Shown here piece by piece: positions 6,379 to 15,204 of a DNA stretch of 37,555 nucleotides (position 1 is its first letter; each line of letters opens with the position of its first letter). Made by a program: the position numbers and the translations under genes. Source of the DNA: Rickettsiales bacterium UBA2645 (GTDB taxonomy: Bacteria; Pseudomonadota; Alphaproteobacteria; Rickettsiales; UBA1997); the NCBI GenBank assembly GCA_002359655.1, contig DENL01000022.1:1-37555 (forward strand). The letters run 5' to 3'. A model generated the notes under the pieces. That model made no database searches, had not been told where the DNA came from, and saw nothing but the letters and a program-made list of their open reading frames with translations.

Positions 6379-8211
6379 ATGTGTGGAATTGTTGGTGTTG
6401 TTAGCGATAAAAATATTGTCGCAAAAATAATTGCTGGTTTAAAAAAACTGGAATATCGCGGATACGATTCTGCTGGTATTGCTGTGATTGAAAATAATCA
6501 TTTTAAAACCCTTAAAGAAGAAGGAAAAATCTCTAACTTAGAAGCACTTATTGAAAAAAATCCTGTTAAATCAAAAATTGGGATTGGTCATACGCGCTGG
6601 GCAACTCATGGTCGTCCTAGCAGGCAGAACGCTCATCCGCATGCTTCTTCAAAAGTTTGCGTAGTGCACAATGGCATCATCGAAAATTACCAAGAACTAA
6701 AAACAAAATTACAAAAAACTGGTATTAAATTTTTAAGCCAAACCGACACTGAAGTTTTGCCACATCTTATTGAATATCACTTTTCTAAAACTGCTGATAT
6801 CAAAAAATCTTTAAGTGCTGCTCTTGCTGAAGTTCATGGAACTTTGGCTGTGGCGGTTATTTTTAAAGGTCACGAAGATGTTATCGCTTTTGCTAAAAAA
6901 GGTTCGCCATTGATTTTAGGAATTGGCAAAAATGAAAATTATATCGCTTCCGATTACTACGCTTTAAGTTCTTACACTAATCAAATTATCATTTTAGAAG
7001 ATGGCGAGTTCGGAATTATCAAAGCCGATTCTTACGAAATTTTTGATAGCAAAGGCAAAAAATTAAAAAAGAAAATCAAAGTTATGGAAGCCGAAAATAG
7101 TCAGATTTCTAAAGACGGCTTTGATCATTTTATGCTAAAAGAAATTTTTGAACAGCCACGAGTTTTAGAAGAAACAATTCAGGCTTATGTCAATATCGAT
7201 AATTGCGCAACTAACTTGCCGAACTTTCCGTTTGATTTGCAAAAGATTAATAAGATCACCATTGTTGCTTGCGGCACTTCTTATTACGCCGGAATGTGTG
7301 CTAAATATTTAATTGAAGAAATTGCCAAGGTTGAAGTTGAAGTTGATATCGCTTCAGAGTTTCGTTATCGCGCCCATCCATTTCGCAAAGACAATTTGAT
7401 GGTTTTTATTTCGCAATCAGGAGAAACAGCCGACACAATTGCAGCGCTGAAATACGCTAAAGCGCAAGGCCAAAAAATTCTTTCAATTGTCAATGTGGCT
7501 CACAGCAGCATGGCACAACTTTCTGATGCAGTAATTCGCACAATCGCTGGCCCTGAAATTGGTGTCGCTTCCACCAAAGCTTACACTGCACAAATTGCGG
7601 TGTTGTCAATTTTTGCAATTGAGCTTGGTTTGCTCAAAGGTGCGATCGATAAAAAAGAAAAGACTAATTTGATTTCACAAATCGTAGAATCTGGCGCCAA
7701 GATGAGTCATTCTTTTGATGATAGAAGCATTAAAAATATCAAAAAAATTGCGCGCTCTTTAACTAAAGTAAATCACATGCTTTATATTGGTCGTGGCATT
7801 TCACAAGTTACTGCGCTAGAAGCTGCTTTGAAGTTAAGAGAGCTTTCTTACATTGACTCGCAAGGCATTGCAGCTGGAGAACTAAAACACGGTACTATTG
7901 CTTTGATTGACAAAAAAATGCCAGTCATTGTTATTGCGCCAAGTAATATTTTATTTGAAAAAATCTTATCAAACGCCGAGGAAGTTAACGCCAGAGGCGG
8001 TAAAATAATTTTTATTTCTGACAAAAAAGCCATCAACAAATTTGGTAAAATGGCTAACAAAAAAATCGAAATTCCATCAACTTCTGGTATCATTCAAGAA
8101 GCTTTGCTACCAGTTATTCCAACACAACTTCTCGCTTATTATGTCGCCCTTTTCAAAGGCAAAGATGTAGATCAACCAAGAAATTTGGCGAAGTCTGTTA
8201 CGGTGGAATAG
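6379..8211 (+). CDS. glmS: Glutamine--fructose-6-phosphate aminotransferase
   Basis: A 610-aa enzyme converting fructose 6-phosphate and glutamine to glucosamine 6-phosphate, the entry step to UDP-GlcNAc for murein and LPS. The start is fixed by the family: the glutaminase nucleophile is the Cys after the initiator Met (MCGIVGVV), so the longer frame from a TTG at 6316 is rejected. The N-terminal glutaminase covers about 1-230 (HTRWATHG, HNGIIENY visible). Two SIS sugar-phosphate isomerase domains follow at about 290-420 (SQSGETADT) and 460-600, ending in the conserved AKSVTVE. It is divergent from the amidase and 28 bp upstream of the heptose genes, placing amino-sugar supply next to glycan synthesis. 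Confidence 0.96.
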   Translation: MCGIVGVVSDKNIVAKIIAGLKKLEYRGYDSAGIAVIENNHFKTLKEEGKISNLEALIEKNPVKSKIGIGHTRWATHGRPSRQNAHPHASSKVCVVHNGIIENYQELKTKLQKTGIKFLSQTDTEVLPHLIEYHFSKTADIKKSLSAALAEVHGTLAVAVIFKGHEDVIAFAKKGSPLILGIGKNENYIASDYYALSSYTNQIIILEDGEFGIIKADSYEIFDSKGKKLKKKIKVMEAENSQISKDGFDHFMLKEIFEQPRVLEETIQAYVNIDNCATNLPNFPFDLQKINKITIVACGTSYYAGMCAKYLIEEIAKVEVEVDIASEFRYRAHPFRKDNLMVFISQSGETADTIAALKYAKAQGQKILSIVNVAHSSMAQLSDAVIRTIAGPEIGVASTKAYTAQIAVLSIFAIELGLLKGAIDKKEKTNLISQIVESGAKMSHSFDDRSIKNIKKIARSLTKVNHMLYIGRGISQVTALEAALKLRELSYIDSQGIAAGELKHGTIALIDKKMPVIVIAPSNILFEKILSNAEEVNARGGKIIFISDKKAINKFGKMANKKIEIPSTSGIIQEALLPVIPTQLLAYYVALFKGKDVDQPRNLAKSVTVE

Positions 8212-8239
8212 TTATAAATTTTCAATTAACTCAATTATC

Positions 8240-9262
8240 ATGACTGAAAAGAAACGCGTTCTTATTACTGGCATTACTGGTATGGTTGGTTCTCATTTGG
8301 CTGACTTTTTACTCGAAGAAACCGACTGGGAAATTTATGGTATGTGTCGTTGGAGAAGTCCAATGGATAATCTTTCGCACTTGATTGAGCGCATTAATAA
8401 TAAAGATCGTATTCATTTGCTGTATGGCGATTTACGTGACTATATTTCAGTTCACGATGTAATGAAGCAATCAATGCCTGATTATATTTTTCATCTGGCG
8501 GCGCAAAGTTATCCTAAAACCAGTTTTGAATCTCCGCTTGATACTTTTGAAACTAATATTCAAGGCACTGCGCGCGTTTTAGAAGCGGTTAGAAAAATCC
8601 CGCAATTAAAACCAGTCATTCATGTTTGTGCTTCTTCAGAAGTTTTTGGTCGGGTGCCGAAAGAAAAATTACCAATCGATGAAGAATGCACTTTTCATCC
8701 CGCTTCTCCTTACGCAATTTCAAAAGTTGGAACTGATTTGGTTGGTCGTTATTATGCCGAAGCTTATGGCATGACAGTAATGACAACTCGTATGTTTACT
8801 CACACTGGTCCAAGACGCGGCGATGTTTTTGCTGAAAGCACTTTTGCTAAACAAATCGCCATGATTGAAAAAGGCCTGATTCCGCCAGTTGTAAAAGTTG
8901 GCAATCTAGATTCACTGCGTACTTTTGCCGATGTTCGTGATGCTGTTCGTGCTTATTACATGTTGGTTACTGTCAATCCTCAGGCTGGAGAATACTACAA
9001 TATCGGTGGTACATTTAGTTGTACTATTGCTGAAATGTTGAACTACCTAATTTCGATTTCGACCATGAAAGGTAAGATCAAGATCGAAACTGACCCAGAA
9101 AGATTGCGTCCTATTGATGCTGATCTGCAAGTTCCAAACACAGAAAAATTTGAAAAGCACACTGGTTGGAAACCAGAAATAAAATTCGAGCAAATCATGC
9201 AAGATTTACTGGATTATTGGCGTAGCAGAGTTGCTAAGGGTGAAAACTTTTTAACTAGATAA
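8240..9262 (+). CDS. GDP-sugar 4,6-dehydratase (Gmd/DmhA-like), probably acting on GDP-heptose
   Basis: A 340-aa extended SDR of the GDP-mannose 4,6-dehydratase group. Visible are the NAD(P) motif GITGMVG (11-17), the SSE triad region CASSEVFG (about 130-137) and Y158-x3-K162 (SPYAISK). It forms a GDP-4-keto-6-deoxy sugar by intramolecular redox at C-4/C-5/C-6. It is 5 bp upstream of the heptose kinase gene and followed by gmhA and hddC-gmhB. Known systems with this set (Yersinia pseudotuberculosis dmhA, Campylobacter capsule loci) use a Gmd-like enzyme on GDP-D-glycero-alpha-D-manno-heptose. GDP-mannose remains an alternative substrate, but no manC or manB is in the window. Confidence 0.85.
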   Translation: MTEKKRVLITGITGMVGSHLADFLLEETDWEIYGMCRWRSPMDNLSHLIERINNKDRIHLLYGDLRDYISVHDVMKQSMPDYIFHLAAQSYPKTSFESPLDTFETNIQGTARVLEAVRKIPQLKPVIHVCASSEVFGRVPKEKLPIDEECTFHPASPYAISKVGTDLVGRYYAEAYGMTVMTTRMFTHTGPRRGDVFAESTFAKQIAMIEKGLIPPVVKVGNLDSLRTFADVRDAVRAYYMLVTVNPQAGEYYNIGGTFSCTIAEMLNYLISISTMKGKIKIETDPERLRPIDADLQVPNTEKFEKHTGWKPEIKFEQIMQDLLDYWRSRVAKGENFLTR

Positions 9263-9267
9263 ACAAA

Positions 9268-10317
9268 ATGGCAGAAAAATTTTTAGTGCGCTCCAGATCT
9301 CCACTGCGACTAGGTCTTGCTGGTGGTGGAACTGATATGGAATCTTTTTTTTCTGTTCATAGTGGCTGTGTTTTAAATGCCACAATTGATCTTTATGCCT
9401 GCTGCACCATTCATCCAAAATCTGACGGCAAGATTAGATTTATTGCTTCGGACATTGGCGATAAATTTGAAACTTCAGTTACTGATTTTATTGAGCCAAC
9501 AGGAAATTTAAAATTACACAAAGCAATCTATAATCGTATCGTTCAAGACTATAATGGTGGCAAGCCAATAGGAGCTTTTAAAATGACAACCTATTGTGAT
9601 TCGCCTCCGGGATCAGGTCTTGGATCTTCTTCAACCTTGGTGGTTTCGATAATAAAAGCTTACGCCGAGCTTTTATCAATTCCGTTTGGTGATTATGACA
9701 TTGCACAACTCGCTTATAAAATTGAGCGTAAAGATTTGGGCATGAAAGGCGGTAAGCAAGATCAATACGCTGCAACATTTGGTGGTGTAAATTTTATGGA
9801 ATTTTACAAAGATGACAAAACTATTATCAATCCGTTAAAAGTTAGAAAATGGATTATGTCAGAGTTAGAACAATCTTTGATTTTATTTTACACTGGCGTC
9901 TCTCGTGACTCGAGCGCTATCATTGAAGAGCAAAGCAGAAGTATTGAAAATAAAACCAGCAAAACAATCGACTCAATGTTGTTGATCAAAGAAGAATCTT
10001 TTACCATGAAAGAGGCGCTGTTGAAAGGTGATATTAAGTCAATTGCCGAGTCGATGAAAAAAGGTTGGGAAGCAAAGAAAGCTTCATCAGAAAAAATTTC
10101 CAATAGCAATATTGATCGCATTTATGAAATGGTTGTGAATGCTGGCGCAATGGCTGGAAAAATATCGGGCGCTGGCGGTGGTGGTTTTATTATGTTTTTA
10201 GTTCCGCCGTCAAAAAGAATGAAAATTATCAGATTGCTCGATCAAGAAAAAGAAGGCAGAACCATGCCTTGTCATTTTGTTGATGAAGGTAGTCACAGTT
10301 GGAAAATATTTTTATAA
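9268..10317 (+). CDS. hddA: D-glycero-alpha-D-manno-heptose 7-phosphate kinase
   Basis: A 349-aa GHMP-superfamily kinase that phosphorylates C-1 of heptose 7-phosphate to the alpha-1,7-bisphosphate, the step committing to GDP-heptose rather than ADP-heptose. Motif 1 is PLRLGLAGGGTD near the N-terminus, motif 2 is the phosphate loop PPGSGLGSSST, and motif 3 is GKISGAGGGGF near the C-terminus. It lies between the Gmd-like dehydratase (5-bp gap) and gmhA (TAATG overlap). The adjacent gmhA and nucleotidyltransferase-phosphatase genes specify heptose over other GHMP substrates such as galactose or fucose. Confidence 0.9.
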   Translation: MAEKFLVRSRSPLRLGLAGGGTDMESFFSVHSGCVLNATIDLYACCTIHPKSDGKIRFIASDIGDKFETSVTDFIEPTGNLKLHKAIYNRIVQDYNGGKPIGAFKMTTYCDSPPGSGLGSSSTLVVSIIKAYAELLSIPFGDYDIAQLAYKIERKDLGMKGGKQDQYAATFGGVNFMEFYKDDKTIINPLKVRKWIMSELEQSLILFYTGVSRDSSAIIEEQSRSIENKTSKTIDSMLLIKEESFTMKEALLKGDIKSIAESMKKGWEAKKASSEKISNSNIDRIYEMVVNAGAMAGKISGAGGGGFIMFLVPPSKRMKIIRLLDQEKEGRTMPCHFVDEGSHSWKIFL

Positions 10318-10925
10318 TGAAAATGAAAAGTTATATCGTCTCCGAATTTACTAAAACTCATGATTTATTTGGCCTTATTTTGCGGGATGAAAAACTGCAC
10401 CAAAATATCATAAACATTTCACAAGCTTGTATCGAGTCTTTAAAAAAAGGTAAAAAAATTATGTTTTGCGGTAACGGTGGAAGTGCTGCAGACTCGCAAC
10501 ATTTAGCGGCAGAATTAGTGAGCAAACTTTCTTACGATCGTCCAGCTTTAAATGCTATGGCTTTGAGTGTTGACACTTCTGCTTTGACTGCGATTGGTAA
10601 TGATTACGGCTACCTTTATTCATTCTCGCGTCAGGTTGATGCTGTAGGTCAAGAAGGTGATGTTTTGATTGGAATCTCAACTTCTGGCAGAAGTAAAAAT
10701 GTGCTTGAAGCCTTAAAAGCCGCTAAGGCAAAAAAAATTATTACGGTCGGATTTTTAGGTCAAGATGGTCGCGATATTGGCGAGGTAGCTGATTATCAAA
10801 TCAATATCCCATCAAACGAAACGCCAAAAATCCAAGAAGGTCATATCGCTGCGGGTCATATTATTTGCGCTTTGATCGAAGAAGATTTTTTTGGTGCTAC
10901 TCATAATCCACTTAGAAAAAAATAA
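10317..10925 (+). CDS. gmhA: Sedoheptulose 7-phosphate isomerase
   Basis: A 202-aa SIS-domain enzyme converting sedoheptulose 7-phosphate to D-glycero-D-manno-heptose 7-phosphate, the first step of all bacterial nucleotide-heptose pathways. The GmhA signature CGNGGSAADSQHLAAELVS is present, followed by SVDTSALTAIGNDYG and ISTSGRSKNV. The ATG at 10317 overlaps the hddA stop (TAATG) and is preferred to an upstream in-frame TTG at 10299; an ATG at 10323 is a further option. Cytoplasmic, usually a tetramer. It could also feed ADP-heptose for inner-core LPS, but hldE and hldD are not in the window. Confidence 0.94.
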   Translation: MKMKSYIVSEFTKTHDLFGLILRDEKLHQNIINISQACIESLKKGKKIMFCGNGGSAADSQHLAAELVSKLSYDRPALNAMALSVDTSALTAIGNDYGYLYSFSRQVDAVGQEGDVLIGISTSGRSKNVLEALKAAKAKKIITVGFLGQDGRDIGEVADYQINIPSNETPKIQEGHIAAGHIICALIEEDFFGATHNPLRKK

Positions 10926-10929
10926 TTTG

Positions 10930-12129
10930 ATGCAAGCCATCATTCTGGCGGGTGGTTTCGGTACTCGTCTAAAATCAGTTGTTAAAGATGTTCCAAAGCC
11001 AATGGCTGATATTAATGGCGCACCTTTCTTATCTTATCTTTTAACTTACTTAAAAAAATCTGGTGTCACTGATGTAGTAATTTCAATTGGCTATCTACAA
11101 GAAAAAATTATTCAATATTTCGGCAATTCTTTTTTGGGCATCAAAATTTCTTACGCTAGAGAAGACAAGCCTTTAGGAACTGGCGGCGCAATTTTAAATT
11201 CGCTAAAATTTATCGATCAAAATAAACCTGTTATCGTGATTAACGGCGATACTTTTTTGCAAGTTGATTACCAAAAATTATTGGCGGCACATAAATCAAA
11301 ATTAACTTTGGTGCTACGCAAAATGCAAGATTGCAGTCGTTATGGTCGTGTTGTTTTTGACGAGAATTTTGTGATCAAAAGTTTTGCAGAAAAATCTGCA
11401 GAAAAAGAATCTGGCTTCATCAATGGCGGAATTTATGTTTTAGATCCAAAAATTTTTGCTAAATTTTCGCTTGAAGAAAAATTTTCTTTTGAAACAGATT
11501 TTTTAGTTAAGCATTTGCAAGACCTAGAACCGCAAGCATTTACAGTTGATGAATATTTTATTGATATTGGAGTTCCCGATGATTATGTGCGTGCGCAAAA
11601 AGAATTGCCGCAACTAATAAAGAACAAAGCTCTATTTTTAGATCGCGATGGTGTCATTAATATTGATTACGGACATGTTTTTGAAATTGAAAAATTCCAT
11701 TTTATTGACGGTATTTTTGAGCTCTGCAAACATGCTCAAGACTTGGGTTATTTGATAATTGTCATCACTAATCAAGCTGGAATTGCCAAAGGTTTTTATA
11801 CTGAAGAACAATTTTTAGAATTAACGAAATGGATGGAAAATGAATTTGCAAAACGTCAAATAAAAATTAGCAAAACTTTTTATTGCCCGTTTCATAAAGA
11901 AGCCAAAATTGAAAAATATCGTCAAGATTCACTAGATCGAAAACCAAATCCTGGCATGCTTTTAAAGGCAATCAAAGAATTTAATATTGATGTAGAAAAA
12001 TCAGTTATGATCGGCGATAAAGAAACTGATATGATGGCGGCTGAAGCGGCAAAAATAAAAGATCGATTTCTTTTTGTTGGAAAAAATTTGTATGATTTAA
12101 AAACCGATAGTTTTTTCTTGGTTGCGTAG
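10930..12129 (+). CDS. hddC-gmhB: HddC-GmhB fusion: heptose 1-phosphate guanylyltransferase + heptose bisphosphate phosphatase
   Basis: A 399-aa bifunctional protein; the ATG at 10930 precedes the nucleotidyltransferase motif directly, so an upstream TTG is rejected. Residues 1-225 are a sugar nucleotidyltransferase (LAGGFGTRL at 6-14, KPMADING, GDTFL near 107) of the HddC type. Residues 233-399 are a HAD-IIIA phosphatase of the GmhB type: DRDG with D238/D240, TNQAGIAKG near 280, RKPNPGM at 337-343 and the late acidic motif GDKETDMMAA. The phosphatase would remove the 7-phosphate and the transferase would then make GDP-heptose, so two consecutive steps are fused. The GmhB zinc loop keeps C319 and H322, but the usual second Cys pair before RKP is Ser/Asp here. 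The 3' end overlaps the convergent glycosyltransferase by 33 bp. Confidence 0.9.
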   Translation: MQAIILAGGFGTRLKSVVKDVPKPMADINGAPFLSYLLTYLKKSGVTDVVISIGYLQEKIIQYFGNSFLGIKISYAREDKPLGTGGAILNSLKFIDQNKPVIVINGDTFLQVDYQKLLAAHKSKLTLVLRKMQDCSRYGRVVFDENFVIKSFAEKSAEKESGFINGGIYVLDPKIFAKFSLEEKFSFETDFLVKHLQDLEPQAFTVDEYFIDIGVPDDYVRAQKELPQLIKNKALFLDRDGVINIDYGHVFEIEKFHFIDGIFELCKHAQDLGYLIIVITNQAGIAKGFYTEEQFLELTKWMENEFAKRQIKISKTFYCPFHKEAKIEKYRQDSLDRKPNPGMLLKAIKEFNIDVEKSVMIGDKETDMMAAEAAKIKDRFLFVGKNLYDLKTDSFFLVA

Positions 12130-13032
12130 CAGCGATTTTAAGATGTAGAAAATAAATTTAAGAAATCCGCTTTCTTTTATTCCTAAAATCAAATTCTTTC
12201 TTAACTCTGAGAATTTTTTTTCTTTAAAATAACCCACTACAATTTTAGCGCGATACTTTTTGATCCATTTTTTAAAAGTTTTTCTCCAGATTTTTGGTAA
12301 ATTGAACTCATTGGAATTTAAAAACTTTTTTGCGATAAAAATGCGATCTTCATAGAGCCTTATTTTACTGTCTGATTTTTTTGAAAAAGTCAGAGAATCA
12401 TCGTGCATAACGTAGTTATATCCGACATGATTTAGGACTTGATTTTTTACTCCTTTGAGAGTGAACCTGATCAAATATTCTAAATCATTGCTGATAAAAA
12501 CTCTGCCTAAATTATCTTCAGTCAAAGGAAAGCCATACTTATAAAATAAATCTTTTTTAAAAAATCGTGCATTCATGCCAGGAATTTTTAAGAGTTGATC
12601 ACTTTTCATTGTCGCGTCTTCTGCATTTGTTTCGGCAACTATTTTTCCATTTTTCACAGCTCGAAAACGAGTTGATACAATATCTAATTCAGGATTTTCT
12701 TTGAAAGCTTCACCAACTTTTTTCAAAGTTTCTGCCTCATAAAAATCATCGGCATTGAGAAAGGCAATAATTTCACCACTAGCTTTTTTAATACCTTCAT
12801 TATGAGCAATAATATTGCTGCCATCATCAGAGCTTTGCCAATAGCTGATATTATTTTCGTATTTTTTTATAATATCTAAAGTGCCGTCAGTTGAAGCACC
12901 ATCAATTATAATATATTCAAGATTGGGATAGTTTTGCCTGATCAGACTTTCGATTGCTTTTTCTAAAGTAGTAACAGCATTTTTCACTGGCGTTATGATA
13001 GTAATTTTTGGAAAATTTTTATTGCTAATCAT
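12097..13032 (-). CDS. Family 2 glycosyltransferase
   Basis: A 311-aa GT2 enzyme with a GT-A fold: the N-terminal ITIITPVKNAVTTLEKAIESL strand-helix, YIIIDGASTDGTLD, and the metal-binding FLNADDFYEAETL segment. It transfers a sugar from a nucleotide sugar to a growing glycan at the cytoplasmic face of the membrane. No membrane helix is obvious; the C-terminus is basic. It is the only minus-strand gene inside the plus-strand glycan run and its 3' end overlaps the end of hddC-gmhB by 33 bp, which suggests insertion or inversion of a cassette. The sugar specificity cannot be read from the sequence. Confidence 0.88.
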   Translation of the reverse strand: MISNKNFPKITIITPVKNAVTTLEKAIESLIRQNYPNLEYIIIDGASTDGTLDIIKKYENNISYWQSSDDGSNIIAHNEGIKKASGEIIAFLNADDFYEAETLKKVGEAFKENPELDIVSTRFRAVKNGKIVAETNAEDATMKSDQLLKIPGMNARFFKKDLFYKYGFPLTEDNLGRVFISNDLEYLIRFTLKGVKNQVLNHVGYNYVMHDDSLTFSKKSDSKIRLYEDRIFIAKKFLNSNEFNLPKIWRKTFKKWIKKYRAKIVVGYFKEKKFSELRKNLILGIKESGFLKFIFYILKSLLRNQEKTIGF

Positions 13033-13140
13033 TGCCTTTTATTTTCTTTGCTGAAATTGTAATTAAGCTGTTAGATGCTCTAAAATAAGCCTCTGTAAGC
13101 TACCTATCAAGAAGAACTAAATCAATTTAAATTCTCCAAA

Positions 13141-15201
13141 ATGCTAAAAAACTCTCAAAGTAAAGGTCTAACCTCGCGTCTTTATGAATCAATGTTACTG
13201 GTCAGAAAATTTGAAGAAAAAATTGCTGAAATTTATCACACAGACGTAATTAAAAGCCCGGTTCATCTATCAATTGGTCAAGAAGCTGTGGCGGTTGGTG
13301 TGTGTGATATTTTAGAAAAAGATGATATCATCTCCAATACTTATAGATGTCATGCAACTCACATTGCCAAAGGTGGAGATCTAAACAAAATGATGGCAGA
13401 ACTTTACGGCAAAATTGATGGTTGCGCTGGTGGTAAGGCTGGATCAATGCATTTGATTGATATGGATCATGGAATTATGGGAGCATCAGCAGTTGTTGGT
13501 ACAACAATTCCGGTTGCAGTTGGTTATGCAATGGCCTTGAAACGCGAGGCGAAAAAAACCGGCAAACAAAGAGTGGTGGTTGCTTTTTTTGGTGATGGCG
13601 CCACCGAAGAGGGTTGTTTTTCTGAAAGCATAAATTTTGCTGCGCTTCACAAACTTCCGATCATTTTCTTGTGCGAAAATAACAAGCTAGCAATTCATAA
13701 CCCAATTGAGCGCAGATGGCCAACTGATAAAATTTGTGAGCGTATCGCTACCTACGGAATTAAGACTCATCGAATTACCGAAGGTGATGTTTTTGAGATT
13801 CGTGATACAGCAAAAAAAGCAGTTGATACAATTAAAAATAATTCTGAGAGCGGGCCAATTTTTATCGAATGCTTCACTTATCGTTACAAAGAACATGTTG
13901 GTCCAACTGAAGATTTAAACGAAGAATATCGCTGTCTTGAAACCTACAAAAAATGGTTGGCAAATGACCAAATCGATCGTTTAGCAAAAATGCTTGATGA
14001 AGATGAGGTAAAAAAAATCGCTGAAAAAGTTGAGCAAAAAATCGCTGATTCCATTGAATTTTCTCAAGCTTCAAAATTTCCAGGCGCGAAAGAATTATTC
14101 GAAAATGTATTAGCGCCACGAGTTGAAAAAATTAAAGATGCACCTTTAACAAAAGATTCGCCACAAAAATTAATTCGTTATGTTGATGCAATCGCTGAAG
14201 CCTGCATTCAAGAAATGGCGCGTAATGAAAAAGTTTTTGTTTTCGGACTTGATGTTGACGATCACAAAAAAATTCAAGGTTCAACTGCTGGAATTGAGAA
14301 ATTTGGTCCACAAAGATTATTTGGAACGCCACTTTCAGAAGATGCTATGACAGGAGTTGCCGTTGGTGCTGCAATGTATGGTTTGCGTCCAGTTCATGTT
14401 CATATCCGTATGGATTTTATGACTCTTGCTGCCAATCAACTTATCAACATGGCGGCAAAATCACATTATGTTTATAACGGTGCTTTGTCAGTTCCTCTAG
14501 TTGTACGTACTATGATTGGCAGATCTTGGGGGCAGGGCGCGCAACATTCGCAAGCTTTGCACGCAATGTTTGCTCATATTCCAGGAATACGTGTGGTTGC
14601 TCCTTCAAATGCTCATGATGCTAAAGGATGCTTGATTGCGGCGATTCGCGATAACAATCCCGTTATTTTTATGGAGCATCGTTTGTTGTGTAATTCAAAA
14701 AGTTATGTTCCTGAGCAGTCTTTTGAAATGGAGATTGGCAAAGGTCGCGTTGTGAAAGAAGGAAAAGACATTACAGTTGTTGGCATTTCGCACATGGCAA
14801 TTGAAGCAACTCGCGCAGCACATCATTTAGAATCAATTGGAATAAGCGCTGAGGTAATCGATCCAATTTGGATTAATCCGCTCGACATTGATTTGATTAA
14901 AAAATCAGTTACTAAAACTGGAAGAATTTTAGTGGTTGATAATGGCTGGGTTGAGTTTGGAGTTTCTGCAGAAATTATATCAAGAATTTGCGAAGAATTC
15001 CCAAATAAAAAAATCCAAATCGCCAGAATGGGCTTTGCACCAACAACCTGCCCAACCACAAAATCACTGGAAGATTTATTTTATCCAAACAGCAAAACTA
15101 TTTCAGATAAAGTTTGTGAAATGCTTGGGGAAAAGCAAATCAACTGGTCAAAACTAAATGTAAAAAATGAAGAATTAGAAGAATTTAAAGGGCCATTTTA
15201 G
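13141..15201 (+). CDS. Thiamine diphosphate-dependent 2-oxoacid dehydrogenase E1, alpha-beta fusion
   Basis: A 686-aa protein joining both E1 chains. Residues about 1-300 are E1 alpha, with the ThDP motif from GDG (151-153) to NN (180-181), the HATHIAKGG loop and the typical GGKAGSMH stretch. A linker of about 40 residues (helical, charged) leads to E1 beta at about 340-670 (RYVDAIAEA, GTPLSEDAMTGVAVGAA, FMTLAANQL, RSWGQGAQHSQ, VVAPSNAHDAKG). It resembles branched-chain, acetoin or pyruvate E1 enzymes. E1 decarboxylates a 2-oxoacid and hands the acyl group to a lipoyl E2, but no E2 or E3 is in the window. Lying 3 bp upstream of a glycosyltransferase gene, it may act in glycan synthesis, for example supplying an acyl or ketol unit. 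That role is speculative. Confidence 0.9.
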   Translation: MLKNSQSKGLTSRLYESMLLVRKFEEKIAEIYHTDVIKSPVHLSIGQEAVAVGVCDILEKDDIISNTYRCHATHIAKGGDLNKMMAELYGKIDGCAGGKAGSMHLIDMDHGIMGASAVVGTTIPVAVGYAMALKREAKKTGKQRVVVAFFGDGATEEGCFSESINFAALHKLPIIFLCENNKLAIHNPIERRWPTDKICERIATYGIKTHRITEGDVFEIRDTAKKAVDTIKNNSESGPIFIECFTYRYKEHVGPTEDLNEEYRCLETYKKWLANDQIDRLAKMLDEDEVKKIAEKVEQKIADSIEFSQASKFPGAKELFENVLAPRVEKIKDAPLTKDSPQKLIRYVDAIAEACIQEMARNEKVFVFGLDVDDHKKIQGSTAGIEKFGPQRLFGTPLSEDAMTGVAVGAAMYGLRPVHVHIRMDFMTLAANQLINMAAKSHYVYNGALSVPLVVRTMIGRSWGQGAQHSQALHAMFAHIPGIRVVAPSNAHDAKGCLIAAIRDNNPVIFMEHRLLCNSKSYVPEQSFEMEIGKGRVVKEGKDITVVGISHMAIEATRAAHHLESIGISAEVIDPIWINPLDIDLIKKSVTKTGRILVVDNGWVEFGVSAEIISRICEEFPNKKIQIARMGFAPTTCPTTKSLEDLFYPNSKTISDKVCEMLGEKQINWSKLNVKNEELEEFKGPF

Positions 15202-15204
15202 CAA

